In this document: positions 25,282-33,724 of the stretch, in pieces | Layout: the number at the start of each line of letters is the position of its first letter | Numbering within the stretch: position 1 is the stretch's first letter | Source of the DNA: Bacillus_BU sp051233475 | Lineage (GTDB): Bacteria; Bacillota; Bacilli; Bacillales; Cytobacillaceae | Reading direction: 5' to 3' | DNA: 64,000 nt | Assembly: GCF_051233475.1 (NCBI RefSeq) | Contig: NZ_JBKFGH010000011.1 | Coordinates: forward strand, 124,001-188,000 | The notes under the pieces: generated by a model | What the model was told of the DNA's origin: nothing | Seen by the model: the letters and a program-made list of their open reading frames with translations, nothing else | Databases searched by the model: none | Translations under genes and position numbers: made by a program

Positions 25282-25815
25282 ATGCTTGATCTTTTGATTA
25301 TGATTCTATTAATAAGCGGTTTATTCATTGGAATAAGGCGAGGCCTCATTCTGCAGTTTATTCATCTTACTGGTTTTATAATTGCGTTTATTGTTGCCAA
25401 AATGTATGGAAATGATTTTGCCGATAAGCTTGTTCTTTGGGTTCCTTATCCAAGCTTTGGCAGTGATTCGCCAATGGATATGATTGTTAGCAATGGTAAT
25501 CTAGAGAATGCCTACTATCGGGGAATTGCGTTTGTGATAATTTTCTTTGCGGTTAAAATTGCTCTGCAAATAATTGGTTCTATGCTTGACTTTATAGCAA
25601 ATTTGCCATTATTAAAACAATTTAATACGATGGCTGGAGGAATTTTAGGATTTTTAGAGGTTTACCTTATTACATTTATAGTGTTATATTTTGCAGCACT
25701 CATACCTATAGAAATGATTCAAACTGCCTTACATAATTCATTATTAGCAGAAGGTATTGTCAAGTATACTCCGATATTATCTCAAGATATTAAAGAACTT
25801 TGGATTGATGTATAA
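25282..25815 (+). CDS. CvpA-family membrane protein (YshB)
   Basis: A 177-residue membrane protein with four hydrophobic segments (about residues 2-20, 24-42, 78-98, 114-137), of the CvpA family, named after colicin V production. RRGLILQFIHLTG near the start is typical. No firm biochemical role is known. It lies 14 bases after zapA; a terminator follows. Confidence 0.88.
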   Translation: MLDLLIMILLISGLFIGIRRGLILQFIHLTGFIIAFIVAKMYGNDFADKLVLWVPYPSFGSDSPMDMIVSNGNLENAYYRGIAFVIIFFAVKIALQIIGSMLDFIANLPLLKQFNTMAGGILGFLEVYLITFIVLYFAALIPIEMIQTALHNSLLAEGIVKYTPILSQDIKELWIDV

Positions 25816-25819
25816 CGAT

Positions 25820-25846
25820 AACTTCTCTTTTTAAGAGAAGTTTTTC
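25820..25846 (+). terminator. Terminator after cvpA
   Basis: Stem AACTTCTCT/AGAGAAGTT around a short T-rich loop, followed by Ts. Confidence 0.8.
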
Positions 25847-25913
25847 TATTATTTAAAAAGGGTATGTTAAAAAGGATTAAGTGCTTACCTGTTAAGGAAG
25901 GCTGGTGTATCAA

Positions 25914-27626
25914 ATGAATGCAAACAAGAAGGATATCATCCGATTATTGGAAACGATTGCAATTTATATGGAGCTGAAGGGCGAAAACACTTTTAAAATC
26001 GCAGCCTTCAGGAAGGCAGCCCAAGCTCTTGAAACAGATGACCGAAGCCTAAGTGAAATAACGGATTTTACTAAGCTTGCAGGAATAGGAAAAGGAACAG
26101 CAGCAGTCATCAATGAATATATCGAAACATCACAATCAACGGTTCTACAGCAATTAAAAGAAGAGGTTCCTGCCGGATTAATTCCGTTACTGCAATTGCC
26201 AGGTTTAGGCGGGAAAAAGATTGCCAAGCTATACCAGGAGTTAGGTATTGAAAATGTAGCGGATCTCGAAGAAGCCTGTCGGGCTGGGAAGGTTCAGGCA
26301 CTGGCTGGGTTTGGTAAAAAAACAGAAGAAAAAATCCTTGCATCGATAACAGAAGCAGGAAAGCGTCCGGAACGGTTACCGATTGCCATGATGTTGCCAA
26401 TTGCTGAAGCCATTGAAGCGGCATTAACGAAATTCTCAGGAATAGAAAAATTTTCAAGGGCAGGCAGCTTGCGGAGAATGAACGAAACGGTAAAGGATTT
26501 AGACTTCATTATTTCGACCGTTAATCCAGAAAACGTGAAAGAGCAGCTTCTCAACCTGCCGAACATTAAAGAAATTATTGCAGCAGGAAATACGAAGGTT
26601 TCACTGATTTTTGCTTTTTCTTATGATATTTCTGTCGATTTCCGAATTGTAAATCCGGAACAATACGCCTCCGCTCTGCTTCATTTTACAGGGTCAAAAG
26701 AACACAATGTAAAAATGAGACAGCTAGCAAAGGAACGAGGAGAAAAAATTAGTGAATACGGCGTGGAGAATGTCGAGACTGGTGAAGTCATTACTTTTTT
26801 AACTGAGCAGGAATTTTATCAGCATTTCGGTTTGCCGTTTATTCCCCCAGAAATTCGTGAGGACGGTTCAGAAGTTGAAAGTTTTTCAAATGATGTTGAG
26901 TTGATCGCATTAGAAGACATTAAAGGTGATCTCCATATGCACTCAACATGGAGTGATGGGGCCCATTCGATTGAAGAAATGGCGGAAGCCTGCCGAGCCC
27001 GTGGTTATCGTTATATGGCAATAACTGATCATTCGCAATTTTTAAAGGTTGCCAACGGTTTGACGGCAGACAGACTCCGGCAGCAACGACAGGAAATTAA
27101 CCGATTAAATGAAAAATATGATGATTTTACGATTCTAGCAGGAGTCGAAATGGATATTTTACCTGATGGAAGTCTTGATTATCATGATGAGATGCTGGCG
27201 GAAATGGACCTTGTTATTGCATCGATCCACTCAGCCTTTTCCCAACCAAGGGAAAAGATTATGGCGAGGTTGAAAACAGCGTTAATGAACGCACATGTCG
27301 ATATTATTGCCCACCCTACGGGAAGACTAATTGGGCGGCGTGACGGATATGATGTGGACATGGAGATGCTGATTGAATTGGCAAGGGAAACGAATACGGC
27401 CTTAGAACTTAATGCCAACCCGCATCGTTTAGATTTAGCCTATGAAAACTTAAAGACAGCCCAGGAAGCGGGCGTAAAGATTGTTATTAATACAGATGCT
27501 CATAAAATGGATACTTTAAATCATATCGAAATTGGAGTGGCAGCTGCTAAAAAAGGCTGGATCAAAAAATCCTCTGTTTTAAACGCGATGGACATAGAGG
27601 ATTTATTAGCTTTTCTACAAAAATAA
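25914..27626 (+). CDS. polX: DNA polymerase X family with PHP domain
   Basis: Repair polymerase of 570 residues, same length as B. subtilis PolX. Order: N-terminal helix-hairpin-helix lyase-like region (LAGIGKGTAAVI and LPGLGGKKIAKL), the nucleotidyltransferase palm with GSLRRMNETVKDLDFII carrying the catalytic aspartates, and a C-terminal PHP phosphoesterase (about residues 335-570) with DLHMHSTWSDG, ITDHSQF and NTDAHK metal ligands giving 3'-5' exonuclease activity. ATG at 25914 has AAGGAAGG 12 bases upstream; a GTG at 25905 is the alternative. Confidence 0.95.
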   Translation: MNANKKDIIRLLETIAIYMELKGENTFKIAAFRKAAQALETDDRSLSEITDFTKLAGIGKGTAAVINEYIETSQSTVLQQLKEEVPAGLIPLLQLPGLGGKKIAKLYQELGIENVADLEEACRAGKVQALAGFGKKTEEKILASITEAGKRPERLPIAMMLPIAEAIEAALTKFSGIEKFSRAGSLRRMNETVKDLDFIISTVNPENVKEQLLNLPNIKEIIAAGNTKVSLIFAFSYDISVDFRIVNPEQYASALLHFTGSKEHNVKMRQLAKERGEKISEYGVENVETGEVITFLTEQEFYQHFGLPFIPPEIREDGSEVESFSNDVELIALEDIKGDLHMHSTWSDGAHSIEEMAEACRARGYRYMAITDHSQFLKVANGLTADRLRQQRQEINRLNEKYDDFTILAGVEMDILPDGSLDYHDEMLAEMDLVIASIHSAFSQPREKIMARLKTALMNAHVDIIAHPTGRLIGRRDGYDVDMEMLIELARETNTALELNANPHRLDLAYENLKTAQEAGVKIVINTDAHKMDTLNHIEIGVAAAKKGWIKKSSVLNAMDIEDLLAFLQK

Positions 27627-27629
27627 TTA

Positions 27630-27780
27630 GTGTCTAGCTCCAGCGCCCAGCGCCAAATGGACTTCGCCCACCTCCCTACGATAAGTCAACATCGAATCGC
27701 TTACGCGCTTCGTGTTTCCTTTATCTCAGTCGGTGTGCTCCAGTCCATAGGTCGCTGACCGGGCGCTTGCGCTTTTCGAA
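27630..27780 (+). repeat. GC-rich Bacillaceae intergenic repeat
   Basis: About 150 bases between polX and mutS2, starting TGTCTAGCTCCAGCGCCCAG and ending in GGGCGCTTGCGCTTTTCG. It resembles, from memory, a TCTAGCTCCAGCGCC...GCGCTTGCGCTTTT repeat common in Bacillus-group genomes. A single copy occurs in the window. It abuts the mutS2 ribosome site (AAGGAGG, 27782-27788). Confidence 0.65.
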
Positions 27781-27795
27781 TAAGGAGGTCTCTCC

Positions 27796-30153
27796 ATGCA
27801 TGAACGAGTACTGAGAGTTTTGGAATTTGATAAAATTAAAGAACAGTTACAGGAACATGTTTCCTCTTCATTAGGAAGAGATAAAGTACAAGAATTAAAG
27901 CCATCCACTGACTTTGCTGAGGTCGTAAGGCTGCAGGAGGAAACGGATGAAGCAGCAAATGTACTTCGCATAAAAGGAAATGTTCCACTGGGTGGAATCT
28001 TCGATATTCGGGCTCATATTAAACGAGCTGCCATTGGCGGGATGTTAAGCCCGTATGAATTAATGCAGACAGCCAGCACTGTCCACGTGAGCCGAAGTAT
28101 GAAAAGATTTATCGAAGATTGTGCTGAAGAGGAATTAAGTATACCGATCTTGGTTGAGTTTTCTGAACGAATCATCGTGTTGGCGGAACTTGAGCAATCG
28201 ATTAAAATGGCGATTGATGATAACGGTGAAGTATTAGATGGAGCCAGTGAAACACTCCGCTCTTTAAGACATCAATTGCGGACAAAAGAGGCTCGGGTAA
28301 GGGAGAAATTAGAAAGCATGATTCGTTCGTCGAATGCGCAAAAGATGTTATCTGATACGCTCATTACGATTAGAAACGATCGGTTTGTTCTCCCCGTCAA
28401 GCAAGAATACCGCAGTCATTATGGGGGAATTATTCATGACCAAAGTGCTTCAGGACAAACCCTCTTTATCGAGCCGCAATCAGTGGTGGAGTTAAACAAT
28501 GAGCTTCAGGGAATCCGTTTAAAAGAAGAGCAAGAAATTCAAAGAATTTTAATTCAATTAACCGGTCATGTTGCGTTAAACCAGGCAGAGCTTGAAGTGA
28601 TCGTCACTGTTTTAGCTGAACTCGATTTTATGTTTGCTAAAGCTCGTTATGCGAAACGGATAAAAGCATCAAAACCATTGATGAATGACGAAGGGAAAAT
28701 TTCCTTAACGAAAGCAAGGCACCCGTTAATTCCAATCGATGAGGTTGTCCCGAATGACATTACAATAGGCATTGATTTTTCGACGATTGTCATTACGGGT
28801 CCAAATACAGGCGGAAAAACGGTTACCTTAAAAACAGTCGGTCTTTGTACGCTTATGGCTCAGGCCGGTTTACAAGTTCCGGCCTACGATGGATCAGAAA
28901 TGGCTGTGTTTGACGAAGTATACGCTGATATTGGCGATGAGCAATCCATTGAACAAAGCTTAAGTACTTTTTCATCTCATATGGTGAATATTGTTGATAT
29001 TTTAAAACGGGTTGGTTCCAACAGTCTCGTCTTATTTGATGAACTTGGCGCTGGTACGGACCCGCAAGAAGGGGCAGCTCTCGCCATTTCGATTTTAGAC
29101 GAGGTTTATAAGCGTGGCGCCAGGGTGATTGCCACCACGCATTATCCAGAATTGAAAGCATACGGCTATAACCGTGAGGGTGTGAGCAATGCGAGTGTAG
29201 AATTTGATGTCGAAACACTAAGCCCGACCTATAAACTGTTAATTGGCGTTCCAGGGCGAAGCAATGCCTTCGAAATATCGAGACGCCTAGGTTTAGATGA
29301 ACGAGTTATTGAAAATGCGCGAACCCATATTAGTGCTGATACGAACCAAATCGAAAATATGATTGCATCGTTAGAGGAAAGTCGGCGCAAGGCAGAAACG
29401 GAAGAGGAAGAAGCACAAGAATTGCTCCGGAATGCTGAACGGCTCCATAAAGACCTGCAAAAGGAAATGGTCGCCTTTTACAAGCAAAAGGATGAAATGG
29501 TTGAGAAAGCAGCAGACGAAGCAGCAGCCATTATTGAAAAGGCAAAATCGGAATCGGAGAAAATTATTCGTGAGTTAAGACAACTGCGAATCGACAAGCA
29601 AGCCGAAGTGAAGGAGCATGAGCTGATTGAAGCAAGAAAGCGGTTGGAAGAAGCCGCACCTGCTAAAACGGCAAAGAAATCAGTGATGAATCAGGCAAAG
29701 AAAAAGCATTCCTTTAGTCCTGGGGATGAGGTGATGGTGCAAAGCTTTGGTCAAAAGGGTTTGTTAATCGAGAAAATTAGCGAGCAAGAATGGCAGGTTC
29801 AAATCGGGATTTTGAAAATGAAGGTCGACGAAAAAGATTTAGAATATATAAATAGCCCGAAACAAGTAGAAAAGCGCCATCTTACTACAGTAAGGGGCAA
29901 GGATTATCATGTAAGCCTTGAGCTTGACTTGCGCGGGGAACGTTTTGAAAATGCGTTAATGCGAGTTGAAAAGTATATCGATGATGCTTTACTTGCCGGG
30001 TATCCAAGGGTGTCGATTATTCACGGAAAAGGGACAGGAGCACTAAGGCAAGGTGTCCAAGAATATTTAAAAAATCACCGTTCCGTGAAGAAAATTCGAT
30101 TTGGCGATGCCGGCGAGGGTGGCACTGGAGTGACCATTGTTGAATTTAAATAG
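27796..30153 (+). CDS. mutS2: Endonuclease MutS2
   Basis: MutS-like ATPase that suppresses recombination and acts on stalled or collided ribosomes in Bacillus. Length 785. The ATPase Walker A GPNTGGKTVT begins near residue 334 and the Walker B LFDELGAGTDP near 412. A long coiled coil (about 515-640) is followed by an SH3-like region and a C-terminal Smr nuclease domain (LDLRGERFENAL...IHGKGTGALR, about 710-785). The ATG has AAGGAGG seven bases upstream. Confidence 0.96.
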   Translation: MHERVLRVLEFDKIKEQLQEHVSSSLGRDKVQELKPSTDFAEVVRLQEETDEAANVLRIKGNVPLGGIFDIRAHIKRAAIGGMLSPYELMQTASTVHVSRSMKRFIEDCAEEELSIPILVEFSERIIVLAELEQSIKMAIDDNGEVLDGASETLRSLRHQLRTKEARVREKLESMIRSSNAQKMLSDTLITIRNDRFVLPVKQEYRSHYGGIIHDQSASGQTLFIEPQSVVELNNELQGIRLKEEQEIQRILIQLTGHVALNQAELEVIVTVLAELDFMFAKARYAKRIKASKPLMNDEGKISLTKARHPLIPIDEVVPNDITIGIDFSTIVITGPNTGGKTVTLKTVGLCTLMAQAGLQVPAYDGSEMAVFDEVYADIGDEQSIEQSLSTFSSHMVNIVDILKRVGSNSLVLFDELGAGTDPQEGAALAISILDEVYKRGARVIATTHYPELKAYGYNREGVSNASVEFDVETLSPTYKLLIGVPGRSNAFEISRRLGLDERVIENARTHISADTNQIENMIASLEESRRKAETEEEEAQELLRNAERLHKDLQKEMVAFYKQKDEMVEKAADEAAAIIEKAKSESEKIIRELRQLRIDKQAEVKEHELIEARKRLEEAAPAKTAKKSVMNQAKKKHSFSPGDEVMVQSFGQKGLLIEKISEQEWQVQIGILKMKVDEKDLEYINSPKQVEKRHLTTVRGKDYHVSLELDLRGERFENALMRVEKYIDDALLAGYPRVSIIHGKGTGALRQGVQEYLKNHRSVKKIRFGDAGEGGTGVTIVEFK

Positions 30154-30170
30154 CAGAGGGAGAAATGGGG

Positions 30171-30578
30171 ATGAACCAATTTTGGGAAAATCAGTTTGTG
30201 CAGTCAGCAGCCTATTATAGCGTAGTAATTCTCTGTTTGGTTGTTTTTTTAGCCATATTCGAGCTTGTCACTAAATATAAAAATTGGGAAGAAATAAAAA
30301 AGGGAAATTTAGCAGTGGCAATGGCAACAGGAGGAAAAATTTTTGGGCTTGCCAATATTTTTAGGCATTCTATTTCTCAGCATGATTCCCTTGTTACAAT
30401 GGTTAGCTGGGGGGTTTTTGGTTTTTTACTCTTGTTAGCAGGCTATTTTATTTATGAGTTTTTGACGCCAACCTTTAAAATTGATGAAGAAATTCAAAAG
30501 GATAATCGGGCTGTCGGCTTAATTTCAATGGTCATTTCAATCGGATTATCTTATGTTATTGGTGCGGGGATATCGTAA
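30171..30578 (+). CDS. yshE: DUF350 membrane protein YshE
   Basis: A 135-residue protein with four hydrophobic segments of the DUF350 type; NLAVAMATGGKIFG is characteristic. Function unknown. It follows mutS2 by 17 bases, as in B. subtilis. ATG 30171 is chosen over ATG 30165 because GGGAG would otherwise lie too close. Confidence 0.85.
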   Translation: MNQFWENQFVQSAAYYSVVILCLVVFLAIFELVTKYKNWEEIKKGNLAVAMATGGKIFGLANIFRHSISQHDSLVTMVSWGVFGFLLLLAGYFIYEFLTPTFKIDEEIQKDNRAVGLISMVISIGLSYVIGAGIS

Positions 30579-30590
30579 GGAGAGGTTTAA

Positions 30591-30668
30591 ATGGAAACAT
30601 TAGCAAAGGTATTAATGGCCCTTTGCGGGGGATTTATCATCATCGGGATCATTTATTTGTTGTTGTAA
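30591..30668 (+). CDS. Small 25-residue membrane peptide
   Basis: A 25-codon reading frame with AAGGAGAGG five bases before its ATG and only 12 bases after yshE. The peptide starts METLAKVL and its second half is almost wholly hydrophobic (GGFIIIGIIYLLL), enough for a single membrane helix. Strong ribosome site, operon position and immediate downstream hairpin support translation. I do not recognise a family. It may be a small partner of YshE. Confidence 0.6.
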   Translation: METLAKVLMALCGGFIIIGIIYLLL

Positions 30669-30676
30669 AAAAGTAG

Positions 30677-30702
30677 AAGGCTGGCAAGTGGTCAGCCTTT
30701 TA
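30677..30702 (+). terminator. Likely terminator of mutS2-yshE unit
   Basis: Stem AAGGCTG/CAGCCTT with a nine-base loop and a short, interrupted T-run. Confidence 0.55.
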
Positions 30703-30724
30703 TAATTAAGTCACTGTTGTATCT

Positions 30725-30830
30725 GGCTGTTGATTTCCGCTCCAGGTGCTCGCTTTCCGCGGGGGAGTCTCGCACCTGCAGCGAAGATCAACAGAGTGTT
30801 CAAAATCAACATTGAACCTTTAACACAGCC
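30725..30830 (-). repeat. Dispersed palindromic repeat, copy E (deleted, inverted)
   Basis: Inverted relative to the other four copies. Both ends of the element are present (CTGTTGAT at 30727, ATCAACAG to 30794, outer TTAACACAGCC to 30830). The central part is missing and the sequence joins at GGAGTC, a hexamer present on both sides of the missing segment in full copies, as expected for a deletion between short direct repeats. Confidence 0.82.
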
Positions 30831-30856
30831 ATAATTGAAATTAACTATTCCCCTCA

Positions 30857-30885
30857 TTGCCACATAGCCTGTAGTATAATATAAT
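30857..30885 (+). promoter_or_regulatory. Sigma-A promoter of fadD
   Basis: TTGCCA (30857-30862), 17 bases, TATAAT (30880-30885). No FadR palindrome was seen beside it. Confidence 0.6.
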
Positions 30886-30932
30886 TAAATTGAATATTCT
30901 AAAATCTCTTAATATAAAAAGGAGGGAATGAA

Positions 30933-32636
30933 TTGACAGACCCGAGACCTTGGTTGAAAAGCTACCCAAAAGAGATTTCGGCCAACCTCCATTACGAGGG
31001 TTTTCCAATACAAGAGTATTTAAAGCAAGCCGCAGCTGAATTTCCTGAAAAAATTGCCATTCATTTTATGGGAAAAGAATTAACTTATAAAAAGATTCAT
31101 CAGGAAGCGTTAAAGTTTGCAAATTATTTACAACATCTTGGTTTAGAAAAAGGAGATCGGGTAGCCATCATGCTGCCTAATACGCCTCAATCGGTCATTA
31201 GCTATTTTGGTACATTAATGGCAGGTGGAGTCGTCGTTCAAACCAATCCGCTCTACACAGAAAGAGAATTAGCCTATCAAATGAATGATTCAGGTTCAAA
31301 AATATTGATATGCCTAGATATTCTGTTCCCTCGCGTCGTTAAAGTAATGAATAAGACCAACTTGCAACATGTTGTTGTGACTTCTATTAAAGATTATCTC
31401 CCCTTTCCAAAAAATCTTATCTACCCGTTTATTCAAAAAAAGCAATATGGCCTTGTCGTCAATGTAAAACACAAAGGCAATTATCATTTATTTACCGAAA
31501 TCATGAAGACCAAACTAGGAAAAAGGATTATTCCCGAAATAAATGTTGCTGAAGACATTGCCGTCCTCCAGTACACAGGGGGAACAACTGGATCTCCTAA
31601 AGGGGTCATGTTGACCCATAAAAATTTAGCCGCTAACACCACAATGTGTAAGGCCTGGCTTTATAAATGCAAATCAGGGAATGAGACAATCCTTGGGGTA
31701 GTACCCTTCTTCCATGTATATGGAATGACAACCGTGATGCTTTTATCGATAATGGGCGCTCACAAAATGGTCTTATTGCCAAAGTTTGATCCAGAAGCTG
31801 TTTTAAAAACAATTGATAAACAACGTCCAACCTTATTTCCGGGAGCACCCACGATATATATTGGCTTATTAAATCACCCAGATATAAAGAAATATGACCT
31901 TTCCTCTATTGACAGCTGTATTAGCGGATCAGCGCCGTTGCCTATAGAGATTCAACAGAAATTTGAAGAGGTAACCGGGGGAAAGCTTGTTGAGGGATAC
32001 GGTCTTACGGAAACTTCCCCAGTGACTCACTCGAATTTTTTATGGGATCGACCTCGTGTTAAGGGAAGTATTGGAGTTCCATGGCCGGATACAGATGCCG
32101 CTATTTTGTCTTTAAAAACCGGGGAACCTGTGCCAGTTGGAGAAATCGGCGAGATTGCTGTTAAAGGTCCACAAGTTATGAAGGGGTACTGGAATAGGCC
32201 GGAAGAAACGGAACAGACGATTAAAAACGGTTGGCTATTAACAGGAGATCTCGGATACATGGATGAAGACGGATATTTCTATGTGGTTGATCGCAAGAAA
32301 GACATGATTATTGCAGGTGGGTTTAATATCTATCCACGGGAAATTGAGGAAGTGCTTTATGAACATAATGATGTGGTTGAGGCGGTAGCTGCTGGCGTCC
32401 CGGATCCATATCGAGGTGAAACGGTAAAAGCATATGTGGTGGTTAAGGAGGGGGCAAATCTATCAGCAGAAGAGCTTGATAAATTCGCCCGTAAGCATTT
32501 AGCAGCATACAAGGTTCCTAGAATATATGAGTTTAGAAAAGAACTTCCCAAGACTGCAGTCGGCAAAATTTTAAGAAGATCCTTAATCGAAGAAGAAAGG
32601 CAGCGTCTTGAAGAAGATCAAGAAAAGCGAGCATAA
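30933..32636 (+). CDS. fadD: Long-chain fatty-acid-CoA ligase
   Basis: Activates long-chain fatty acids with ATP and CoA for beta-oxidation (LcfA in B. subtilis). Length 567. The AMP-binding motif YTGGTTGSPKGVMLTH, the adenylation motif GYGLTETSP and the C-terminal GDLGYMDEDGYFYVVDRKKDMI with the later lysine in PKTAVGKILRR are all present. The start is TTG with AAGGAGGG about 7 bases upstream. In B. subtilis it is the first gene of the lcfA-fadR-fadB-etfBA operon; here a strong hairpin separates it from fadR. Confidence 0.94.
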   Translation: MTDPRPWLKSYPKEISANLHYEGFPIQEYLKQAAAEFPEKIAIHFMGKELTYKKIHQEALKFANYLQHLGLEKGDRVAIMLPNTPQSVISYFGTLMAGGVVVQTNPLYTERELAYQMNDSGSKILICLDILFPRVVKVMNKTNLQHVVVTSIKDYLPFPKNLIYPFIQKKQYGLVVNVKHKGNYHLFTEIMKTKLGKRIIPEINVAEDIAVLQYTGGTTGSPKGVMLTHKNLAANTTMCKAWLYKCKSGNETILGVVPFFHVYGMTTVMLLSIMGAHKMVLLPKFDPEAVLKTIDKQRPTLFPGAPTIYIGLLNHPDIKKYDLSSIDSCISGSAPLPIEIQQKFEEVTGGKLVEGYGLTETSPVTHSNFLWDRPRVKGSIGVPWPDTDAAILSLKTGEPVPVGEIGEIAVKGPQVMKGYWNRPEETEQTIKNGWLLTGDLGYMDEDGYFYVVDRKKDMIIAGGFNIYPREIEEVLYEHNDVVEAVAAGVPDPYRGETVKAYVVVKEGANLSAEELDKFARKHLAAYKVPRIYEFRKELPKTAVGKILRRSLIEEERQRLEEDQEKRA

Positions 32637-32702
32637 TCATTCATAGATTCGGGGGGCAAAAAACGATGCAGGATTATCGAAATATGCTGTCCCTTTTGAA
32701 AA

Positions 32703-32880
32703 GGACATACGTTCCGTTATTTTTCGAAAAAAGGGTCGTTTAAGAGGACAAACGGACATAGGTTCCGTTATTAGGCTAAAATCGAGCTATTAGACGTGTA
32801 TTTTTAACAAATAGCGTACCTGATGTCCGCATCTACCTCCAAAATACCCGTTTTTATTAAAATAACGTACTCCATGTCCG
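32703..32880. repeat. Inverted repeats GGACATA.GTTCCGTTATT
   Basis: GGACATACGTTCCGTTATTT (32703) and GGACATAGGTTCCGTTATTA (32754) are direct copies. Near-complementary forms containing AATAGCGTACCTGATGTCC (to 32828) and AATAACGTACTCCATGTCC (to 32879) lie downstream in opposite orientation. The whole can fold on itself. It occupies the fadD-fadR gap and has no coding frame. Confidence 0.75.
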
Positions 32881-32902
32881 CATAATCTAAACGCGCAGCA
32901 TT

Positions 32903-32957
32903 AATCACATAAGAAAACGCTGCTGAAATCAGAATCAACAGCGTTTTTTATGTGATT
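32903..32957. terminator. Long terminator hairpin after fadD
   Basis: A stem of about 19 pairs with one bulge: AATCACATAAG...AACGCTG at 32903-32922 with CAGCGTTTTTTATGTGATT at 32939-32957. An internal six-T run follows the GC part. The reverse strand also carries Ts, so it may act in both directions. Confidence 0.82.
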
Positions 32958-32996
32958 ATACATATAACCTTTATAGTAATAATATTATACAAAGCC

Positions 32997-33051
32997 TTGA
33001 CAGATAATTTTCAGAATATTATTATAAACTTAATGAATGGTGATTCATTCA
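32997..33051 (+). promoter_or_regulatory. fadR promoter with FadR operator
   Basis: TTGACA (32997-33002), 17 bases, TATTAT (33020-33025). The palindrome TGAATGGTGATTCATTCA (33034-33051) lies at the expected transcription start and matches the Bacillus FadR consensus TGAATGANTANTCATTCA at all but two defined positions. FadR is released by long-chain acyl-CoA, so fadR-fadB-etfBA should be induced by fatty acids and autoregulated. Confidence 0.88.
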
Positions 33052-33097
33052 CTTCCAGTATTCCCCGAACTAAATCTCTTGAAGGGAGAGATTGGCC

Positions 33098-33682
33098 TTG
33101 AAAAAAGATAAACCAAAATACAGAAAAATTATCGATGCTGCTGTTATTGTTATTGCAGAAAATGGCTATCATCAAGCGCAAGTGTCGAAAATTGCGAAAC
33201 AAGCAGGAGTGGCTGACGGTACAATTTATCTATATTTTAAGAACAAAGAGGACATTCTTATCTCTCTTTTTCGGGAAAAAATGGGGAATTTTGTAGAAAA
33301 GATTGAGTCGAAAATAGCAGGATTTAGTTCGGCAGCAGAGAAATTATTTATATTGGTAGAATCCCATTTTGACATGCTATCAAATGACCACCACCTTGCG
33401 AAAGTAACACAGCTCGAACTTAGACAAGCCAATATTGAGCTAAGGCATGAGCTTAGTGATGTACTGAGGGGATATTTAAAGGTTGTTGATCAAATATTGC
33501 AAGAAGGGATAGACAATGGAGAATTTACAGAAGCAATTGACATCCGGCTAACTCGTCAAATGATATTTGGCACAATTGACGAAACAATAACCACCTGGGT
33601 CATGAATGAACATAAATATGATCTGAAAGCGTTAGCTCCAAAAGTTCATCATTTATTGCTTAATGGATGTGGGAAGCATTAG
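33098..33682 (+). CDS. fadR: TetR-family fatty-acid degradation repressor FadR
   Basis: Acyl-CoA-responsive repressor of beta-oxidation genes, 194 residues as in B. subtilis FadR. The N-terminal TetR helix-turn-helix (IIDAAVIVIAENGYHQAQVSKIAKQAGVADG...) is split here only for length; the C-terminal ligand domain contains the family's TQLELRQANIELR and MIFGTIDETITTWVM. The TTG at 33098 has AAGGGAG nine bases upstream; TTG 33092 is too close. Confidence 0.95.
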   Translation: MKKDKPKYRKIIDAAVIVIAENGYHQAQVSKIAKQAGVADGTIYLYFKNKEDILISLFREKMGNFVEKIESKIAGFSSAAEKLFILVESHFDMLSNDHHLAKVTQLELRQANIELRHELSDVLRGYLKVVDQILQEGIDNGEFTEAIDIRLTRQMIFGTIDETITTWVMNEHKYDLKALAPKVHHLLLNGCGKH

Positions 33683-33724
33683 CATGAAAATTGGAATAGT
33701 AAAGCAATAGAAGGGGGAAAAAAG

